Positions 17,476 to 28,248 of a DNA stretch of 58,084 nt are shown one piece after another. Position 1 is the first letter of the stretch. Every line of letters begins with the position of its first letter. A program made the position numbers and the translations under genes. Origin of the DNA: Pseudoduganella flava (GTDB lineage Bacteria > Pseudomonadota > Gammaproteobacteria > Burkholderiales > Burkholderiaceae_D). The stretch is from contig NZ_VLKW01000006.1 of NCBI RefSeq assembly GCF_007830495.1, positions 1-58,084 on the forward strand, in the 5' to 3' direction. A model generated the notes under the pieces. That model made no database searches and was not told where the DNA came from. It saw only the letters and a program-made list of their open reading frames with translations.

Positions 17476-20400
17476 ATGAACGCACCTCACAAGGGTACGG
17501 AGCTAGGCACGCCGTCGCACGACATCACGCTCGACGACAAATGGACCCTGGAGCGCGGCCGCGCGTTCCTCACCGGCACGCAAGCGCTGATCCGCCTGCC
17601 GATGCTGCAGCGCGAACGCGACGTCAAGGCAGGCTTGAACACCGCCGGTTACATCACCGGCTACCGCGGCTCGCCCGTCACCTCCGTCGACCAGACGGCG
17701 ATGAAGGCGAAAAAATACCTCGACGCTCACCACGTCAAATTCCACCCCGGCATGAACGAAGACCTGGCCGCCACGGCGGTCTGGGGTACCCAGCAAACGA
17801 ATCTGTTCCCCGACGCGAAGTACGACGGCGTGTTCGCCATGTGGTACGGCAAAGGGCCCGGCGTGGACCGCTGCGGCGACGTGTTCAAGCACGCCAACAA
17901 TGCGGGCAGCTCGCAGCATGGCGGCGTGCTGGTGCTGGCCGGCGACGACCACGCGGCGAAATCGTCGTCCACCGCGCACCAGTCCGACCACATCCTGGCT
18001 GCCTGCGGCATCCCGGTGCTGTATCCGTCGTCCGTGCAGGAATACATCGACTACGGCCTGCATGGCTGGGCGATGAGCCGCTATACCGGCCTGTGGGTGG
18101 CGATGAAATGCGTGACCGACATCATCGAGTCCGGCGCCGTCGTGGACTTCGATCCGGACCGCGTGCAGATCGCGATGCCGGACGACTTCGAGCTGCCGCC
18201 GGGTGGCCTGAATATCCGCTGGCCCGATGCGGTGCTGGACCAGGAAGTGCGGATGAACAGCTACAAGTGGTACGCCGCGCTGGCGTACTGCCGCGCCAAT
18301 AAACTGAACAAGATCATCTGGGACAGCCCGCGGCCGAAGATCGGCATCATCACGGCCGGCAAGTCCTACCTCGATACGCGCCAGGCATTGGCGGATCTCG
18401 GCATCGACGAGCAGGCAGCCGCCGGCATCGGCATCCGCCTGTACAAGGTCGGCATGACGTGGCCGCTGGAGGCGGACGGCGTGCAGGACTTCGCCCGTGG
18501 CCTCGACGAGATCATCGTCATCGAAGAGAAGCGGCAAATCCTCGAATACGCGCTGAAGGAAGAGCTGTACAACCTGCCGGACGGCCAGCGCCCGCGCGTC
18601 GTCGGCAAGTTCGACGACACCGGTGAATGGTCGAATCGCCACCGCAGCGGTCACGGCGACTGGCTGCTGCCGGCAACGTATGAACTGAACCCCGCGCAGA
18701 TCGCCCGCGCGATCGCCAGCCGCATCACGCACTACTGCGCCGGCCACCCGGTGGCGGCACGCGTGCAGGAACGCATCGCTTATCTGGAAGCGAAGGAGCT
18801 GGTGCTGAAGAATGTGCCGGCGAAGGCCAATCCGCAAACGGACCGCACGCCGTTCTTCTGCTCCGGCTGCCCGCACAACACGTCGACGAAAGTGCCGGAA
18901 GGCTCGCGCGCGCTGGCCGGCATCGGCTGCCACTACATGGTGCTGTGGATGGACCGCGAAACGTCCACCTTCACGCACATGGGCGCGGAAGGCGTCACGT
19001 GGGTGGGCCAGGCGCCGTTCACGAACGAGAAGCATGTGTTCACGAACCTGGGCGACGGCACCTACTTCCATTCCGGGATCCTGGCGATCCGCGCGGCCGT
19101 CGCCGCGAAGGTGAACATCACCTACAAGATCCTGTACAACGATGCCGTCGCGATGACGGGCGGCCAGAACGTCGACGGCCCCCTCGATCCCGGCATGATC
19201 TCGCGCCAGATCGCTGCCGAGGGCGTGAACCCGATCATCGTTGTCACGGACGACCCGGACAAGTACCCGGACGATTACCCGTGGGCGAGCGGCGTCACGG
19301 TGCGCCACCGTTCCGAGCTGATGGACGTGCAGAAGGAGCTGCGCGACAAGCCGGGCGTATCGGCGATGATCTACGACCAGACCTGTGCGTCGGAAAAGCG
19401 GCGCCGCCGCAAGCGCAACGAATATCCCGATCCGGCCAAGCGTGCCGTCATCAACGAGGCTGTGTGCGAAGGCTGCGGCGACTGCTCGGTGCAGTCGAAC
19501 TGCCTGTCGGTGGAGCCGCTGGAGACGGAGCTGGGGCGCAAGCGCCAGATCAACCAGTCCAGCTGCAACAAGGATTACTCGTGCGTGTCCGGCTTCTGCC
19601 CGTCGTTCGTCACCGTCGAGGGTGGCCAGTTGAAGAAGCCGAAGAAGGCGGCCGCCGGCGGCGAGATTCCGGCACTGCCGGCGCCCAGCCTGCCGTCCAC
19701 TGAGCAGCCATACGGCATCCTCGTGACCGGCATCGGCGGCACGGGTGTCGTCACGGTCGGCCAGATCCTCGCGATGGCGGCGCACGTGGAAGGCAAGGGC
19801 GCCGTAGTGCTGGACATGAGCGGGCTGGCGCAGAAGGGCGGGCCGGTGATGTCGCACGTGCGGCTGGCCGACCGGCAGGACGACCTGCATTCGACACGCG
19901 TTGGCACGGGCAGCGCCGACCTGGTGATCGGCTGCGACCAGATCGTGACGGCCAGCCGCGATGCGCTGTCCCGGATGGGCGAAGGGCGCACGTGGGCCGC
20001 GATCAATTCCACGGGCGCCACGACGGCGGCCTTCGTGAAGAACCCGGACTGGCAGTTCCCCGGCGCCAGCTCGCAATCCGAGATCGTGCGGGCCTGCGGC
20101 ACGGAGCGCGTCGATTTCATCGATGCCGGCCGGATCGCCACGGCACTGATGGGCGACTCGATCGCCACCAATATGTTCATGCTGGGCTACAGCTTCCAGA
20201 AGGGCCACGTGCCGCTGACGGAAGCGGCGCTGATGAAGGCGATCGAGTTGAACGGCGTGTCGGTGGCGTTCAACAAGGCCGCGTTCACGTGGGGCCGTTA
20301 CACCGCGCACGACCTGGCGGCCGTGACGAAGATGGCAGCACCGGCGCAAGTGATCGAGTTCAAACGGAGCCAGACGCTGGATGAAATCGTCGCGCGCCGC

Positions 20401-21024
20401 ATTGAACTGCTGACCGCCTACCAGAATGCGGCCTTTGCACGCCAGTACAAGGACTTCGTCGACACGGTGCGCGCCGCCGAGGACAAGCTGGGCAAGGGCA
20501 GCAAGCTGACGGAAGCCGTGGCACGCTACTACTACAAGCTGATGGCGTACAAGGACGAGTACGAGGTCGCCCGCCTGCATACCGACCCGGCCTTCCGCGC
20601 CAAGATCGAAGGCATGTTCGAAGGCGACTACCAGGTGAAGTACCACCTGGCACCGCCGCTGCTGGCGAAGAAGGACAAGGACGGCCACCTGGTCAAGCAG
20701 CAGTTCGGCCCGTGGATGCGCCATGCGTTCGCCGTGCTGGCCAAGCTGAAGGGCTTGCGCGGCACGCCGCTCGACGTGTTCGGTCATACGGCCGAGCGCA
20801 AGATGGAGCGTGCGTTGATCGCGCAGTACCGCGACACGGTGGCGGCTCTGCTGCCGAAGCTGACGGCGGAGAACCTGGCCACGGCCGTGGCGATCGCCCG
20901 CATCCCCGAGGACATCCGTGGTTACGGGCACGTGAAGGAACGCCACTTGAAGGCGGCGAAGCAGAAGGAGGCAGCGCTGCTGGCGCAGTATCACGCGCCG
21001 GCGGCAGCTCCCCACGCGGCCTGA
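17476..21024 (+). CDS. Indolepyruvate ferredoxin oxidoreductase, fused subunits
   Basis: The 1182-residue cytoplasmic enzyme oxidatively decarboxylates aryl-pyruvates to aryl-acetyl-CoA. The alpha/TPP part (about residues 20-640) holds GYITGYRGSP and the CSGCPHNTST region, and is followed by a ferredoxin-like cluster region (CEGCGDCSVQSNC, then CNKDYSC). The gamma part follows (GILVTGIGGTGVVTVGQILA). The ATG at 17476 follows GGAGA by 5 bases and is preferred over an in-frame TTG four codons upstream. Being fused, it does not need separate iorA/iorB genes. It sits downstream of hppD, separated by a repeat. Confidence 0.93.
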   Translation: MNAPHKGTELGTPSHDITLDDKWTLERGRAFLTGTQALIRLPMLQRERDVKAGLNTAGYITGYRGSPVTSVDQTAMKAKKYLDAHHVKFHPGMNEDLAATAVWGTQQTNLFPDAKYDGVFAMWYGKGPGVDRCGDVFKHANNAGSSQHGGVLVLAGDDHAAKSSSTAHQSDHILAACGIPVLYPSSVQEYIDYGLHGWAMSRYTGLWVAMKCVTDIIESGAVVDFDPDRVQIAMPDDFELPPGGLNIRWPDAVLDQEVRMNSYKWYAALAYCRANKLNKIIWDSPRPKIGIITAGKSYLDTRQALADLGIDEQAAAGIGIRLYKVGMTWPLEADGVQDFARGLDEIIVIEEKRQILEYALKEELYNLPDGQRPRVVGKFDDTGEWSNRHRSGHGDWLLPATYELNPAQIARAIASRITHYCAGHPVAARVQERIAYLEAKELVLKNVPAKANPQTDRTPFFCSGCPHNTSTKVPEGSRALAGIGCHYMVLWMDRETSTFTHMGAEGVTWVGQAPFTNEKHVFTNLGDGTYFHSGILAIRAAVAAKVNITYKILYNDAVAMTGGQNVDGPLDPGMISRQIAAEGVNPIIVVTDDPDKYPDDYPWASGVTVRHRSELMDVQKELRDKPGVSAMIYDQTCASEKRRRRKRNEYPDPAKRAVINEAVCEGCGDCSVQSNCLSVEPLETELGRKRQINQSSCNKDYSCVSGFCPSFVTVEGGQLKKPKKAAAGGEIPALPAPSLPSTEQPYGILVTGIGGTGVVTVGQILAMAAHVEGKGAVVLDMSGLAQKGGPVMSHVRLADRQDDLHSTRVGTGSADLVIGCDQIVTASRDALSRMGEGRTWAAINSTGATTAAFVKNPDWQFPGASSQSEIVRACGTERVDFIDAGRIATALMGDSIATNMFMLGYSFQKGHVPLTEAALMKAIELNGVSVAFNKAAFTWGRYTAHDLAAVTKMAAPAQVIEFKRSQTLDEIVARRIELLTAYQNAAFARQYKDFVDTVRAAEDKLGKGSKLTEAVARYYYKLMAYKDEYEVARLHTDPAFRAKIEGMFEGDYQVKYHLAPPLLAKKDKDGHLVKQQFGPWMRHAFAVLAKLKGLRGTPLDVFGHTAERKMERALIAQYRDTVAALLPKLTAENLATAVAIARIPEDIRGYGHVKERHLKAAKQKEAALLAQYHAPAAAPHAA

Positions 21025-21066
21025 GCTGGAGGGAAGGACTGCCGGGGCAGGCTAGAATGACGCCCC

Positions 21067-22539
21067 ATGAAAGCATTCCTTCCCATTCTTGTCCTGGCCG
21101 CGCTGGCCGGTTGCGGAGGCGGTTCGTCGCCCGCCGCGGATGTGCCGCAGCCGCCACCGCCACCGGTTCCCGTCGATCCGCCACCGGCGCCACCTCCCGT
21201 GGAGCCGCCCGCGCCGCCGCAGCCGGCACCGGGACTCGACTACTACCGGAACCGTTGCGTCGCCAAGCCCGGTGCCATCCCCGGCACCTTGCAGGACGAG
21301 CAAAACTATCTGAGGTTGTGGATCGATGCCACCTACCTGTGGTACCGGGAAGTGCCGACGGTGGACATGAGCGCGTACGGCAGCGCCGTCGATTACTTCA
21401 ATGTGCTGAAGACCCCGGTGCTGACCGCCTCGGGCCGGCCCAAGGACCGCTATCATTTCAGCTACCCGGATGAGAAGTGGGCCGAGTTGTCCGCCGGCCA
21501 GCAGCAGGGCTACGGCGTGACCTGGGTGCGGCGCGGTGACAGCCGGCCGCGCGACTGGCGCGTGGCCCTCGTCGAAGCGGGCAGCCCGGCTGACAGTGCA
21601 GGCCTGCGACGCGGCGACCGCCTGCTGGAGATCGACAGCATCGATTTCATCAACGCGACCGGTGACGCTGTCGACAGTCTCAATCGCGCGATCAACCCGG
21701 CGCCCGGCACCTCGCACCGCTTCGTGCTCGACCGCGGCGGAGAGCGGATCGGCGCTACCCTGGCGGCGGCCCGGGTGACCGTGGCGCCGGTGCAGAACAC
21801 CCGTGTCATCGATACCGCCGATGGTCGGGTCGGATATCTGACATTCGGTAGTCACATCGCGGCGGCCGAGGCCCAGCTGATCGCAGCGGTGACGACGTTG
21901 CGCGACGCCGGCGTGACCGATCTTGTTCTGGACATGCGCTACAACGGCGGCGGCTTGCTGAGCATTGCCAGCGAGCTGGCCTACATGATCGCCGGGCCCG
22001 GTGCGACGACTGGCAAGACGTTCGAACAAACGCTGCCGAACGACAAGAGCCGGCAGTCGTTGCCGATCCCATTCATTGCGAAGACGTTGCGCGGCCAGGT
22101 GCTGCCCGCGCTGAACCTGAAGCGCGTGTTCGTGCTGGCCGCCCCCGGCACCTGCTCGGCCAGCGAGTCGGTCATTAATTCGCTGCGCGGCATCGACGTG
22201 GAGGTGCACCTGATCGGCGGTACCACGTGCGGCAAGCCATATGCTTTCCTGCCGACGTCTCATTGCGGCACGACGTACTTCGCGATCCAGTTCCAGGGTA
22301 TCAATGCAAAAGGTTTCGGCGATTACAGCGATGGCTTCGCGCCGACCTGCACCGTCGCCGACGACCTCGCGCATCCGGTCGGCAGCAGCGGCGAGGCATT
22401 GCTGGCGACGGCGCTGCATTATCGCACCGCCGGCGAGTGCCCCGTTCCCTCGGCGGCGGCACGCAGCGCGGCACGGCTGCCGGCGCTGGTGCCGGTGCGA
22501 CCCGAAGCGGCGGAGGTCACGGTGCACGACCTGCCATGA
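21067..22539 (+). CDS. S41 family peptidase, lipoprotein
   Basis: The 490-residue protein is a secreted serine protease of the C-terminal-processing type. It has a lipoprotein signal peptide with lipobox LAGC, a proline-rich linker at about residues 30-55, a PDZ-like segment (VEAGSPADSAGLRRGDRLLEI) and an S41 core. In the core the nucleophile is expected in GTCSASESV and the general-base Lys in GTTCGKPY. It should be anchored in the cell envelope. It lies 42 bp after the oxidoreductase. Physiological substrate unknown. Confidence 0.9.
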   Translation: MKAFLPILVLAALAGCGGGSSPAADVPQPPPPPVPVDPPPAPPPVEPPAPPQPAPGLDYYRNRCVAKPGAIPGTLQDEQNYLRLWIDATYLWYREVPTVDMSAYGSAVDYFNVLKTPVLTASGRPKDRYHFSYPDEKWAELSAGQQQGYGVTWVRRGDSRPRDWRVALVEAGSPADSAGLRRGDRLLEIDSIDFINATGDAVDSLNRAINPAPGTSHRFVLDRGGERIGATLAAARVTVAPVQNTRVIDTADGRVGYLTFGSHIAAAEAQLIAAVTTLRDAGVTDLVLDMRYNGGGLLSIASELAYMIAGPGATTGKTFEQTLPNDKSRQSLPIPFIAKTLRGQVLPALNLKRVFVLAAPGTCSASESVINSLRGIDVEVHLIGGTTCGKPYAFLPTSHCGTTYFAIQFQGINAKGFGDYSDGFAPTCTVADDLAHPVGSSGEALLATALHYRTAGECPVPSAAARSAARLPALVPVRPEAAEVTVHDLP

Positions 22540-22617
22540 GCGCATAAGAAAACGCAAAAGGATTCTTTCAAAAAAGGCAAAAGTCCTGCTATGGTTGGGT
22601 TCCCATCAGGACCAATC

Positions 22618-25311
22618 ATGCCGACAATGAAGACCAAAAATCTGATCGCCGCCGCATTCTGCTCACCTTTCTGCGGCGTGCCCTTGCTGGCGCACGCGCA
22701 GGTGGACACCTCGCCAGAAGCGGGTGCCACCGTCGTCGTCACCGGCTCGCGGATTCCGCGGGCCGGCCTCGAAGGACCCTCGGCCGTCACCGTCGTCACC
22801 GGCGAGGACATCACGCGCCAGGGCTACAAGAACGTGTTCGACGCGCTGTCGAACCAGCTGCAGAACAGCGGCTTCACGCAGGGCGCGGACTTTGGCAACA
22901 CCTTCACGCCGTCGGCCAACGCGATCAGCCTGCGCGGCCTGGGGCCGAACCACACGCTGGTGCTGCTGAACGGCCGCCGCCTGGCCGACTTCCCGATCGC
23001 CTACGAAGGCACCGTCAACTTCACGAACCTCGCCAACATCCCGTCCTCCGTCGTCGACCGCATCGAGATCCTGTCCGGCGGGGCATCGGCCATCTACGGC
23101 TCGGATGCGATCGCGGGCGTCGTCAACATCATCCTGAAGAAGGAGGTCAAGGGCTACGACGTCAACGTGAAGCTGGGCGGCACGAGCCGCGGCGGCGGTG
23201 CCGAACGGCGCGTGCAGTTCACCGGCGGACAGTCGTTCGACCGGCTGCACACGCTGTTCGCGCTGGAAGCGAGCGAGCGCAATCCGATCGATGCCACGCA
23301 GCGGGACTTCATGGACACGCGCTCCGGCACGCCGTCCTCCGTGCTGTCGCGCCGCAACGTGACGGCCGGGCGCTACATCGATCCGGGCGACACGTGTGCC
23401 GCCATCGGCAACCTGTTCGATAACAGCGTGATCCGCTACACGTCGCGCACCGGCAGCTATTGCGCCAGCCCGAAGGTGGGCCCGCACTACTGGAGCGTGC
23501 AGACCAGGAACCTCAGCAAGAATGCGTACGGCAGCGTCACCTACGACCTGAACGACGACCACACGCTGTTTGCCGACGTGCTCGCGGGCGCGAACACGAC
23601 GCAGAACAATACGCGCGGGCTGTCGTGGACTTCCGCGTCGACGGGCAACAGCTACTTCCTGAATCAAAACACCGGCAACTACGAAGCGTGGACGCGCTAC
23701 ATCGCGCCGGAAGAAATGGGCGGCGTGGAACAGTTCTACCGCACGTGGAACGACCGGGCGTTGGCCGCTTCGCTGGGCTCGCGCGGCCGCATCGGCGGCA
23801 CGGGCTGGCGCTACGAGGCAGGCTACAGCGCGTCGTGGTACAAGAGCGAGAACCACGTGCCGCGCGCGCTGGCCAACATCGACAGCTTCTTCCTCGGCCC
23901 GCGCGTGGGCACGGACGAAGACGGCGTGGCGATCTACGCGCCCGATCCGGCCCGGCTGGCGCGCCCGTTGACGCCGGCCGAATTCGGCGCCGTCAAGGGC
24001 CTGTCGCACAGCGAGGACGAGTCGTGGACGCACACGCTGTCCGTCACCGCCAACGGCCCCATGCTGCAACTGCCGGCCGGCCCGCTGCAACTGGCCGTCG
24101 TTGCCGAGGCGGGGCGGCAGGGCTTCTCGAACCGGCCCGACCCGCGCATCAACGAAGGCTACTTCAACACTGCCACGCGCAGCGACGTGACGGCCGGCAC
24201 GCGCACGCGCTATGCCGCCGGCGCCGAAGCCAGCATCCCGATCGTGCGGCAGCTGACCGGCACGCTGGCCGGCCGCTACGACCGCTACGAGTTCGCCGAC
24301 CGCAGCAACGGCAAGTTCACCTACAACGCCGGGCTGGAACTGCGGCCCGCGAAGGAGCTGCTGCTGCGCGCGACGCGGTCGACGAGCTTCCGCGCGCCGG
24401 ACATGAACTACATCTACAAGGCACGCGGCACGGGCTACTACTCGTCCACCACGGATTACTACCGCTGCGGCCTGGCCGGCCAACCGCTCGACACGTGCGA
24501 GTACGCGAACGTGTCGCCGGGCGCCGACTACGTGCAGTACGGCAGCCGCGACCTGAAGCCGGAGCGGGGCCGTTCGTACGGCGCCGGCATCGTGTGGTCG
24601 CCCAGCACGGCGTTCGACGTGTCGGCCGACTACTGGAACATCCGCATCGACGACCTCGTGACGAACCTGTCGGCCGACACGCTGCTGCGCGACGAGGCGA
24701 CCTGCCGGCTGGGCCAGCAGGACATCGCTTCGCCGACCTGCGTCGATGCGCTGGCCCGCATCACCCGCTATGCCGCCGATTCGCTCGTCAAGCCGGGCGA
24801 GATCAAGGAGATCCGCGTCAACCCGATCAACGCGGCGCAGCAAAGCACGAGCGGCTTCGACGTCAGCGCGAAGTACGCGTTGCGCACGGCCGGCTATGGC
24901 ACGTTCACGCTGCGCGGCGCGTACACGAAGACATTGACCTTGCGCTCGAAGCAGTTCGCCGGCGACGCGGTGTCCGACGACCTGCACAACCTGGAAGGCA
25001 CGGACTGGCCGGACAAGCTGGCCGCGAGCCTGAACTGGAACGTGGGGCCGTGGTCCACCACCGTGTTCGCGACGCGCTACGGCAAGATCCCGAACGCCGC
25101 GCAGACGGCGTACCTGTCGCCGACCACGCTGGTCAACGCGAGTGCCGTGTACCAGGTGAACAAGCGCTTGAGCGTGTCGCTGATCGTCAACAACGTCGCC
25201 AACCGGATCAAGTCCGATACGTCGGGCGGCTGGCCGAACTACCCGGTCGGCAATTACAGCCCGGCGGGGCGTACCGGCTGGGTCGAGTTGAACTACCACT
25301 TCGGGACCTGA
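22618..25311 (+). CDS. TonB-dependent outer-membrane receptor
   Basis: The 897-residue protein has a signal peptide ending AHA, a plug domain starting VVVTGSRIPRAG (TonB-box-like region) with LNGRRLADFP and IEILSGGASAIYGSDAIAGVVNIIL, and a long beta-barrel ending in WVELNYHFGT. It imports a bulky ligand using TonB/ExbBD energy; the plug type is that of Xanthomonas/oxalobacter carbohydrate, peptide or siderophore receptors and does not reveal the ligand. The ATG at 22618 was chosen for CAGG seven bases upstream. An M14 peptidase lies directly downstream, after a terminator, and a protease upstream, hinting at peptide use. Confidence 0.93.
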   Translation: MPTMKTKNLIAAAFCSPFCGVPLLAHAQVDTSPEAGATVVVTGSRIPRAGLEGPSAVTVVTGEDITRQGYKNVFDALSNQLQNSGFTQGADFGNTFTPSANAISLRGLGPNHTLVLLNGRRLADFPIAYEGTVNFTNLANIPSSVVDRIEILSGGASAIYGSDAIAGVVNIILKKEVKGYDVNVKLGGTSRGGGAERRVQFTGGQSFDRLHTLFALEASERNPIDATQRDFMDTRSGTPSSVLSRRNVTAGRYIDPGDTCAAIGNLFDNSVIRYTSRTGSYCASPKVGPHYWSVQTRNLSKNAYGSVTYDLNDDHTLFADVLAGANTTQNNTRGLSWTSASTGNSYFLNQNTGNYEAWTRYIAPEEMGGVEQFYRTWNDRALAASLGSRGRIGGTGWRYEAGYSASWYKSENHVPRALANIDSFFLGPRVGTDEDGVAIYAPDPARLARPLTPAEFGAVKGLSHSEDESWTHTLSVTANGPMLQLPAGPLQLAVVAEAGRQGFSNRPDPRINEGYFNTATRSDVTAGTRTRYAAGAEASIPIVRQLTGTLAGRYDRYEFADRSNGKFTYNAGLELRPAKELLLRATRSTSFRAPDMNYIYKARGTGYYSSTTDYYRCGLAGQPLDTCEYANVSPGADYVQYGSRDLKPERGRSYGAGIVWSPSTAFDVSADYWNIRIDDLVTNLSADTLLRDEATCRLGQQDIASPTCVDALARITRYAADSLVKPGEIKEIRVNPINAAQQSTSGFDVSAKYALRTAGYGTFTLRGAYTKTLTLRSKQFAGDAVSDDLHNLEGTDWPDKLAASLNWNVGPWSTTVFATRYGKIPNAAQTAYLSPTTLVNASAVYQVNKRLSVSLIVNNVANRIKSDTSGGWPNYPVGNYSPAGRTGWVELNYHFGT

Positions 25312-25355
25312 TGTGTACTGCACCGGCCGGCATCATGTAAGATGCTCCGGCCGAG

Positions 25356-25395
25356 CGGGACCGGCACGCGATCCGTGCCGGTCCCGTTTTTTTTT
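25356..25395 (+). terminator. Rho-independent terminator after the TonB receptor
   Basis: CGGGACCGGCACG and its exact complement form a 13-bp stem around a 5-base loop, followed by nine T residues. A second inverted repeat (CGGCCGGCATC with GATGCTCCGGCCG, imperfect) stands just before it. Confidence 0.93.
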
Positions 25396-25419
25396 CGTCC
25401 ACCTGTCCGGAGCCTGTAG

Positions 25420-27180
25420 ATGATTCTTCGCACCGCCCTGTCGCTCGCAATCGCCGCCGCCGTCCTGCCATCGCACGCCGCCCCCGTTCTCACCACCGTT
25501 GCCGAACGCTCCGGCTTCGAGGCCACCGGCCGCTACGACGAAGTGATCAAGCTGTGCGCGGACTTCCAGAAGGCTTATCCGAAGGCGGTGCGCTGCTTCG
25601 AATTCGGCCGCACGCCGGAGAACCGGCCGATGCTGGCGCTGGCCGTGTCGAAGACGGGCGCGCTGACGGCCGCGGAAGCGAAGAAGCGCAACCTGCCCGT
25701 GCTGCTGGTGCAGGGCGGCATCCACGCCGGCGAGATCGACGGCAAGGACGCCGGCTTCCTCGCGCTGCGCCACTCGCTGGAAGGCAAGGCGGCAAGCGGC
25801 ACGCTGGACAAGCAGGTCGTGCTGTTCGTCCCCGTATTCAACGTGGACGGGCACGAGCGCTTCGGTCCGAACAACCGCCCGAACCAGCGCGGCCCCGTGG
25901 AGATGGGCTGGCGCGTGACGGCGCAGAACTACAACCTCAATCGCGATTACGTGAAGGCCGATGCGCCCGAGATGCAGGCGATGCTGGCGCTGGTGAACCA
26001 GTGGGACCCGCTGGCCTACATCGACCTGCACGTGACGGACGGCGCGAAGTTCGAGGCGGACGTGTCGATCCAGGTCGAGCCGGTGCACGGCGGCGACGCG
26101 GCGCTGCGGGCAGCCGGCACGGCGCTGCGCGACAACGTGATCGCCGACCTGCGCAAACAGGGCTCCGATCCGAAGCACTTCTACATCTCGTTCGCGAAGA
26201 CGGACGACCCGCAGTCGGGCTTCATCGACGAGATGTCCACTGCGCGCTACTCGACCGGCTACTTCTACCTGCGCAACCGCTTCGGCATGCTGGTCGAAAC
26301 GCACTCGTGGAAGGATTATCCGACCCGCGTGAAGATCACGTACAACACGATCGTCTCACTGCTGGACCAGGTGGCCACGCACGGCACCGAATGGCGCACG
26401 GCGGCGCTGGCGGCGGATGCGCGCGCGGCGGCGCTGGGCGGCCAGGACTTCCCGCTCAGCTACAAGACGACGGACCAGACGCACACGATCGACTTCCGCG
26501 GCTACGAATACAAGCGGGTGCCGTCCGACGTCTCGGGCGGCACGTGGACGCAATACGACGAAACGAAGCCGCAGCTGTGGAAAGTGCCGCTGCGCGAGGA
26601 GATCGTGCCGGACTTCGTCGTCAAGGCGCCGGCCGGCGGCTACCTCGTGCCCGCCGCCCATGCCGCCGCCGTCGGCGCGAAGCTCAAGCAGCACGGCGTG
26701 ACGTTCAAGGTGCTGGCGGGCGCGCCGGGCAAGGTCGACGTGGAAGCGTTCCGCGCCACCGAGACGAAGCTCACCCCTCAATCGTTCGAAGGCCACCAGA
26801 TGCTGGCGGTGAAAGGGGCATGGAACGCGGAACAGCGCGACGTGGGGCAGGGCGCGTTGTTCGTGCCGATCGCCCAGCCGAAGGCGCGGCTGGTGATGAC
26901 GATGCTGGAACCGCAGGGCGCCGACTCGCTGCTGGCCTGGGGCGCGTTCAACACGGCGTTCGAGCGCAAGGAGTACATGGAGGAATACGTGGCCGAGGAA
27001 GTCGCGCGCGAGCAGCTGCGCGACCCGGCCGTGGCGGACGCGTTCAAGGCAAGGCTGGAGAGCGACCCCGCCTTCGCGAAGAGCCCGCACGCGCGGCTGG
27101 AATTCTTCGCGAAGCGTCATCCTTCGTGGGATGAACGGTTCAACCTGTACCCGGTGTACCGCACGGCGCGCACGTACTGA
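25420..27180 (+). CDS. M14 family zinc carboxypeptidase-like metallopeptidase
   Basis: The 586-residue secreted protein has a signal peptide ([14 protein letters not shown]). The M14 zinc site is visible as HAGEIDGKD (HxxE) with the third ligand His in [10 protein letters not shown], and the catalytic Glu is probably in [11 protein letters not shown]. The family removes C-terminal residues or hydrolyses peptides. The remainder, from about residue 320, is a beta-rich extension. A strong terminator separates it from the TonB receptor, yet both may serve uptake of peptides; that is inference from position only. Confidence 0.9.
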   Translation: MILRTALSLAIAAAVLPSHAAPVLTTVAERSGFEATGRYDEVIKLCADFQKAYPKAVRCFEFGRTPENRPMLALAVSKTGALTAAEAKKRNLPVLLVQGGIHAGEIDGKDAGFLALRHSLEGKAASGTLDKQVVLFVPVFNVDGHERFGPNNRPNQRGPVEMGWRVTAQNYNLNRDYVKADAPEMQAMLALVNQWDPLAYIDLHVTDGAKFEADVSIQVEPVHGGDAALRAAGTALRDNVIADLRKQGSDPKHFYISFAKTDDPQSGFIDEMSTARYSTGYFYLRNRFGMLVETHSWKDYPTRVKITYNTIVSLLDQVATHGTEWRTAALAADARAAALGGQDFPLSYKTTDQTHTIDFRGYEYKRVPSDVSGGTWTQYDETKPQLWKVPLREEIVPDFVVKAPAGGYLVPAAHAAAVGAKLKQHGVTFKVLAGAPGKVDVEAFRATETKLTPQSFEGHQMLAVKGAWNAEQRDVGQGALFVPIAQPKARLVMTMLEPQGADSLLAWGAFNTAFERKEYMEEYVAEEVAREQLRDPAVADAFKARLESDPAFAKSPHARLEFFAKRHPSWDERFNLYPVYRTARTY

Positions 27181-27281
27181 CGGGGCGGCGGCTTTCCGAT
27201 CCCGGCGCGACCGTGAGAGAATGCACGTCTCATTTCTCCCGCGGCGCCGTCCTGGCGGGCCGCTGCAACAGAAGACGAATC

Positions 27282-28217
27282 ATGAACGTTAGCGAAAAAT
27301 CACGAACCCCCGCGGCTGCGGAGGAACCGGACAGCGGCTCGGACGCTCCGATGTCCGTCACGTCCAAGCGCTTCGAGCTGCTCGAGGGCGGCATCCGCCG
27401 CGCAACCGGAAAGGCGATCAAGGACTTCAACATGATCGAGGAGGGCGATCTCGTGATGGTGTGCCTGTCCGGCGGTGCCGACAGCTACACGATGCTCGAG
27501 ACGCTGCGCCACCTGCAGCGCATCGCGCCGATCGAGTTCCGGCTGGTCGCCGTCAACCTGGACCAGAAGCAGCCGGGCTTCCCGGAACACGTGCTGCCCA
27601 CCTATCTCGACGGTATCGGCGTGCCGTACCGGATCGTCGAGCAGGACACGTACAGCATCGTCAAGGAAAAGATCGAGCCGGGCAAGACCACGTGCTCGCT
27701 GTGCTCGCGCCTGCGCCGCGCCATCCTGTACCGCACCGCGAAGGAACTGGGCGCGACCAAGATCGCACTGGGCCACCACCGCGACGACATCCTGCACACG
27801 TTCATGCTGAACATGTTCTATGGCGGCTCGATCAAGACGATGCCGCCCAAGCTGCGTGCCGACGATGGCGAAAACATCGTCATCCGTCCGCTGGCGTACT
27901 GCAAGGAAAGCGACATCAAGAAGTACGCGGCCGCCAAGGGCTTCCCGATCATTCCATGCAATCTGTGCGGCTCTCAGCCGAACCTGCAGCGGCAGGCGAT
28001 GCGCGAAATGCTGAATGGATGGGAAAAGACCAATCCGCTGTGGGTGCGCAGCATGATGACGGCGATGCAGAACGTGGTGCCGTCGCACATGCTCGACCGC
28101 GAGCTGTTCGACTTCACGACTTTTGAGACGCTGGGCAGCCGTTCGTTCGACGGCGATATCCTGTTCGATGCCGAGAACACGGCCGAAACGGGCGGCGGCG
28201 TCGTGAAATTCCTCTGA
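27282..28217 (+). CDS. ttcA: tRNA 2-thiocytidine(32) synthetase
   Basis: The 311-residue iron-sulfur enzyme thiolates C32 of certain tRNAs. The PP-loop reads SGGADS, where the family usually has SGGKDS. The cluster cysteines are present in [11 protein letters not shown] (CxxC) and PCNLCGSQ. The ATG at 27282 was preferred over an in-frame start 23 codons upstream because it gives the normal length. The first 36 residues are a polar, probably disordered extension. It is the last core gene before the quorum-sensing/RiPP region. Confidence 0.95.
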   Translation: MNVSEKSRTPAAAEEPDSGSDAPMSVTSKRFELLEGGIRRATGKAIKDFNMIEEGDLVMVCLSGGADSYTMLETLRHLQRIAPIEFRLVAVNLDQKQPGFPEHVLPTYLDGIGVPYRIVEQDTYSIVKEKIEPGKTTCSLCSRLRRAILYRTAKELGATKIALGHHRDDILHTFMLNMFYGGSIKTMPPKLRADDGENIVIRPLAYCKESDIKKYAAAKGFPIIPCNLCGSQPNLQRQAMREMLNGWEKTNPLWVRSMMTAMQNVVPSHMLDRELFDFTTFETLGSRSFDGDILFDAENTAETGGGVVKFL

Positions 28218-28248
28218 GTCCGAACAAAGTGTTTTCGCCGGGCCCGGC

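Noticed and set aside
17503..21015. Very long open frame on the minus strand (over 1100 codons) opposite the indolepyruvate oxidoreductase gene
   Set aside because: It is a mirror of a high-GC coding gene. The translation is Arg/Ala/Val/His-rich without any family motif, while the plus strand encodes clear catalytic motifs.
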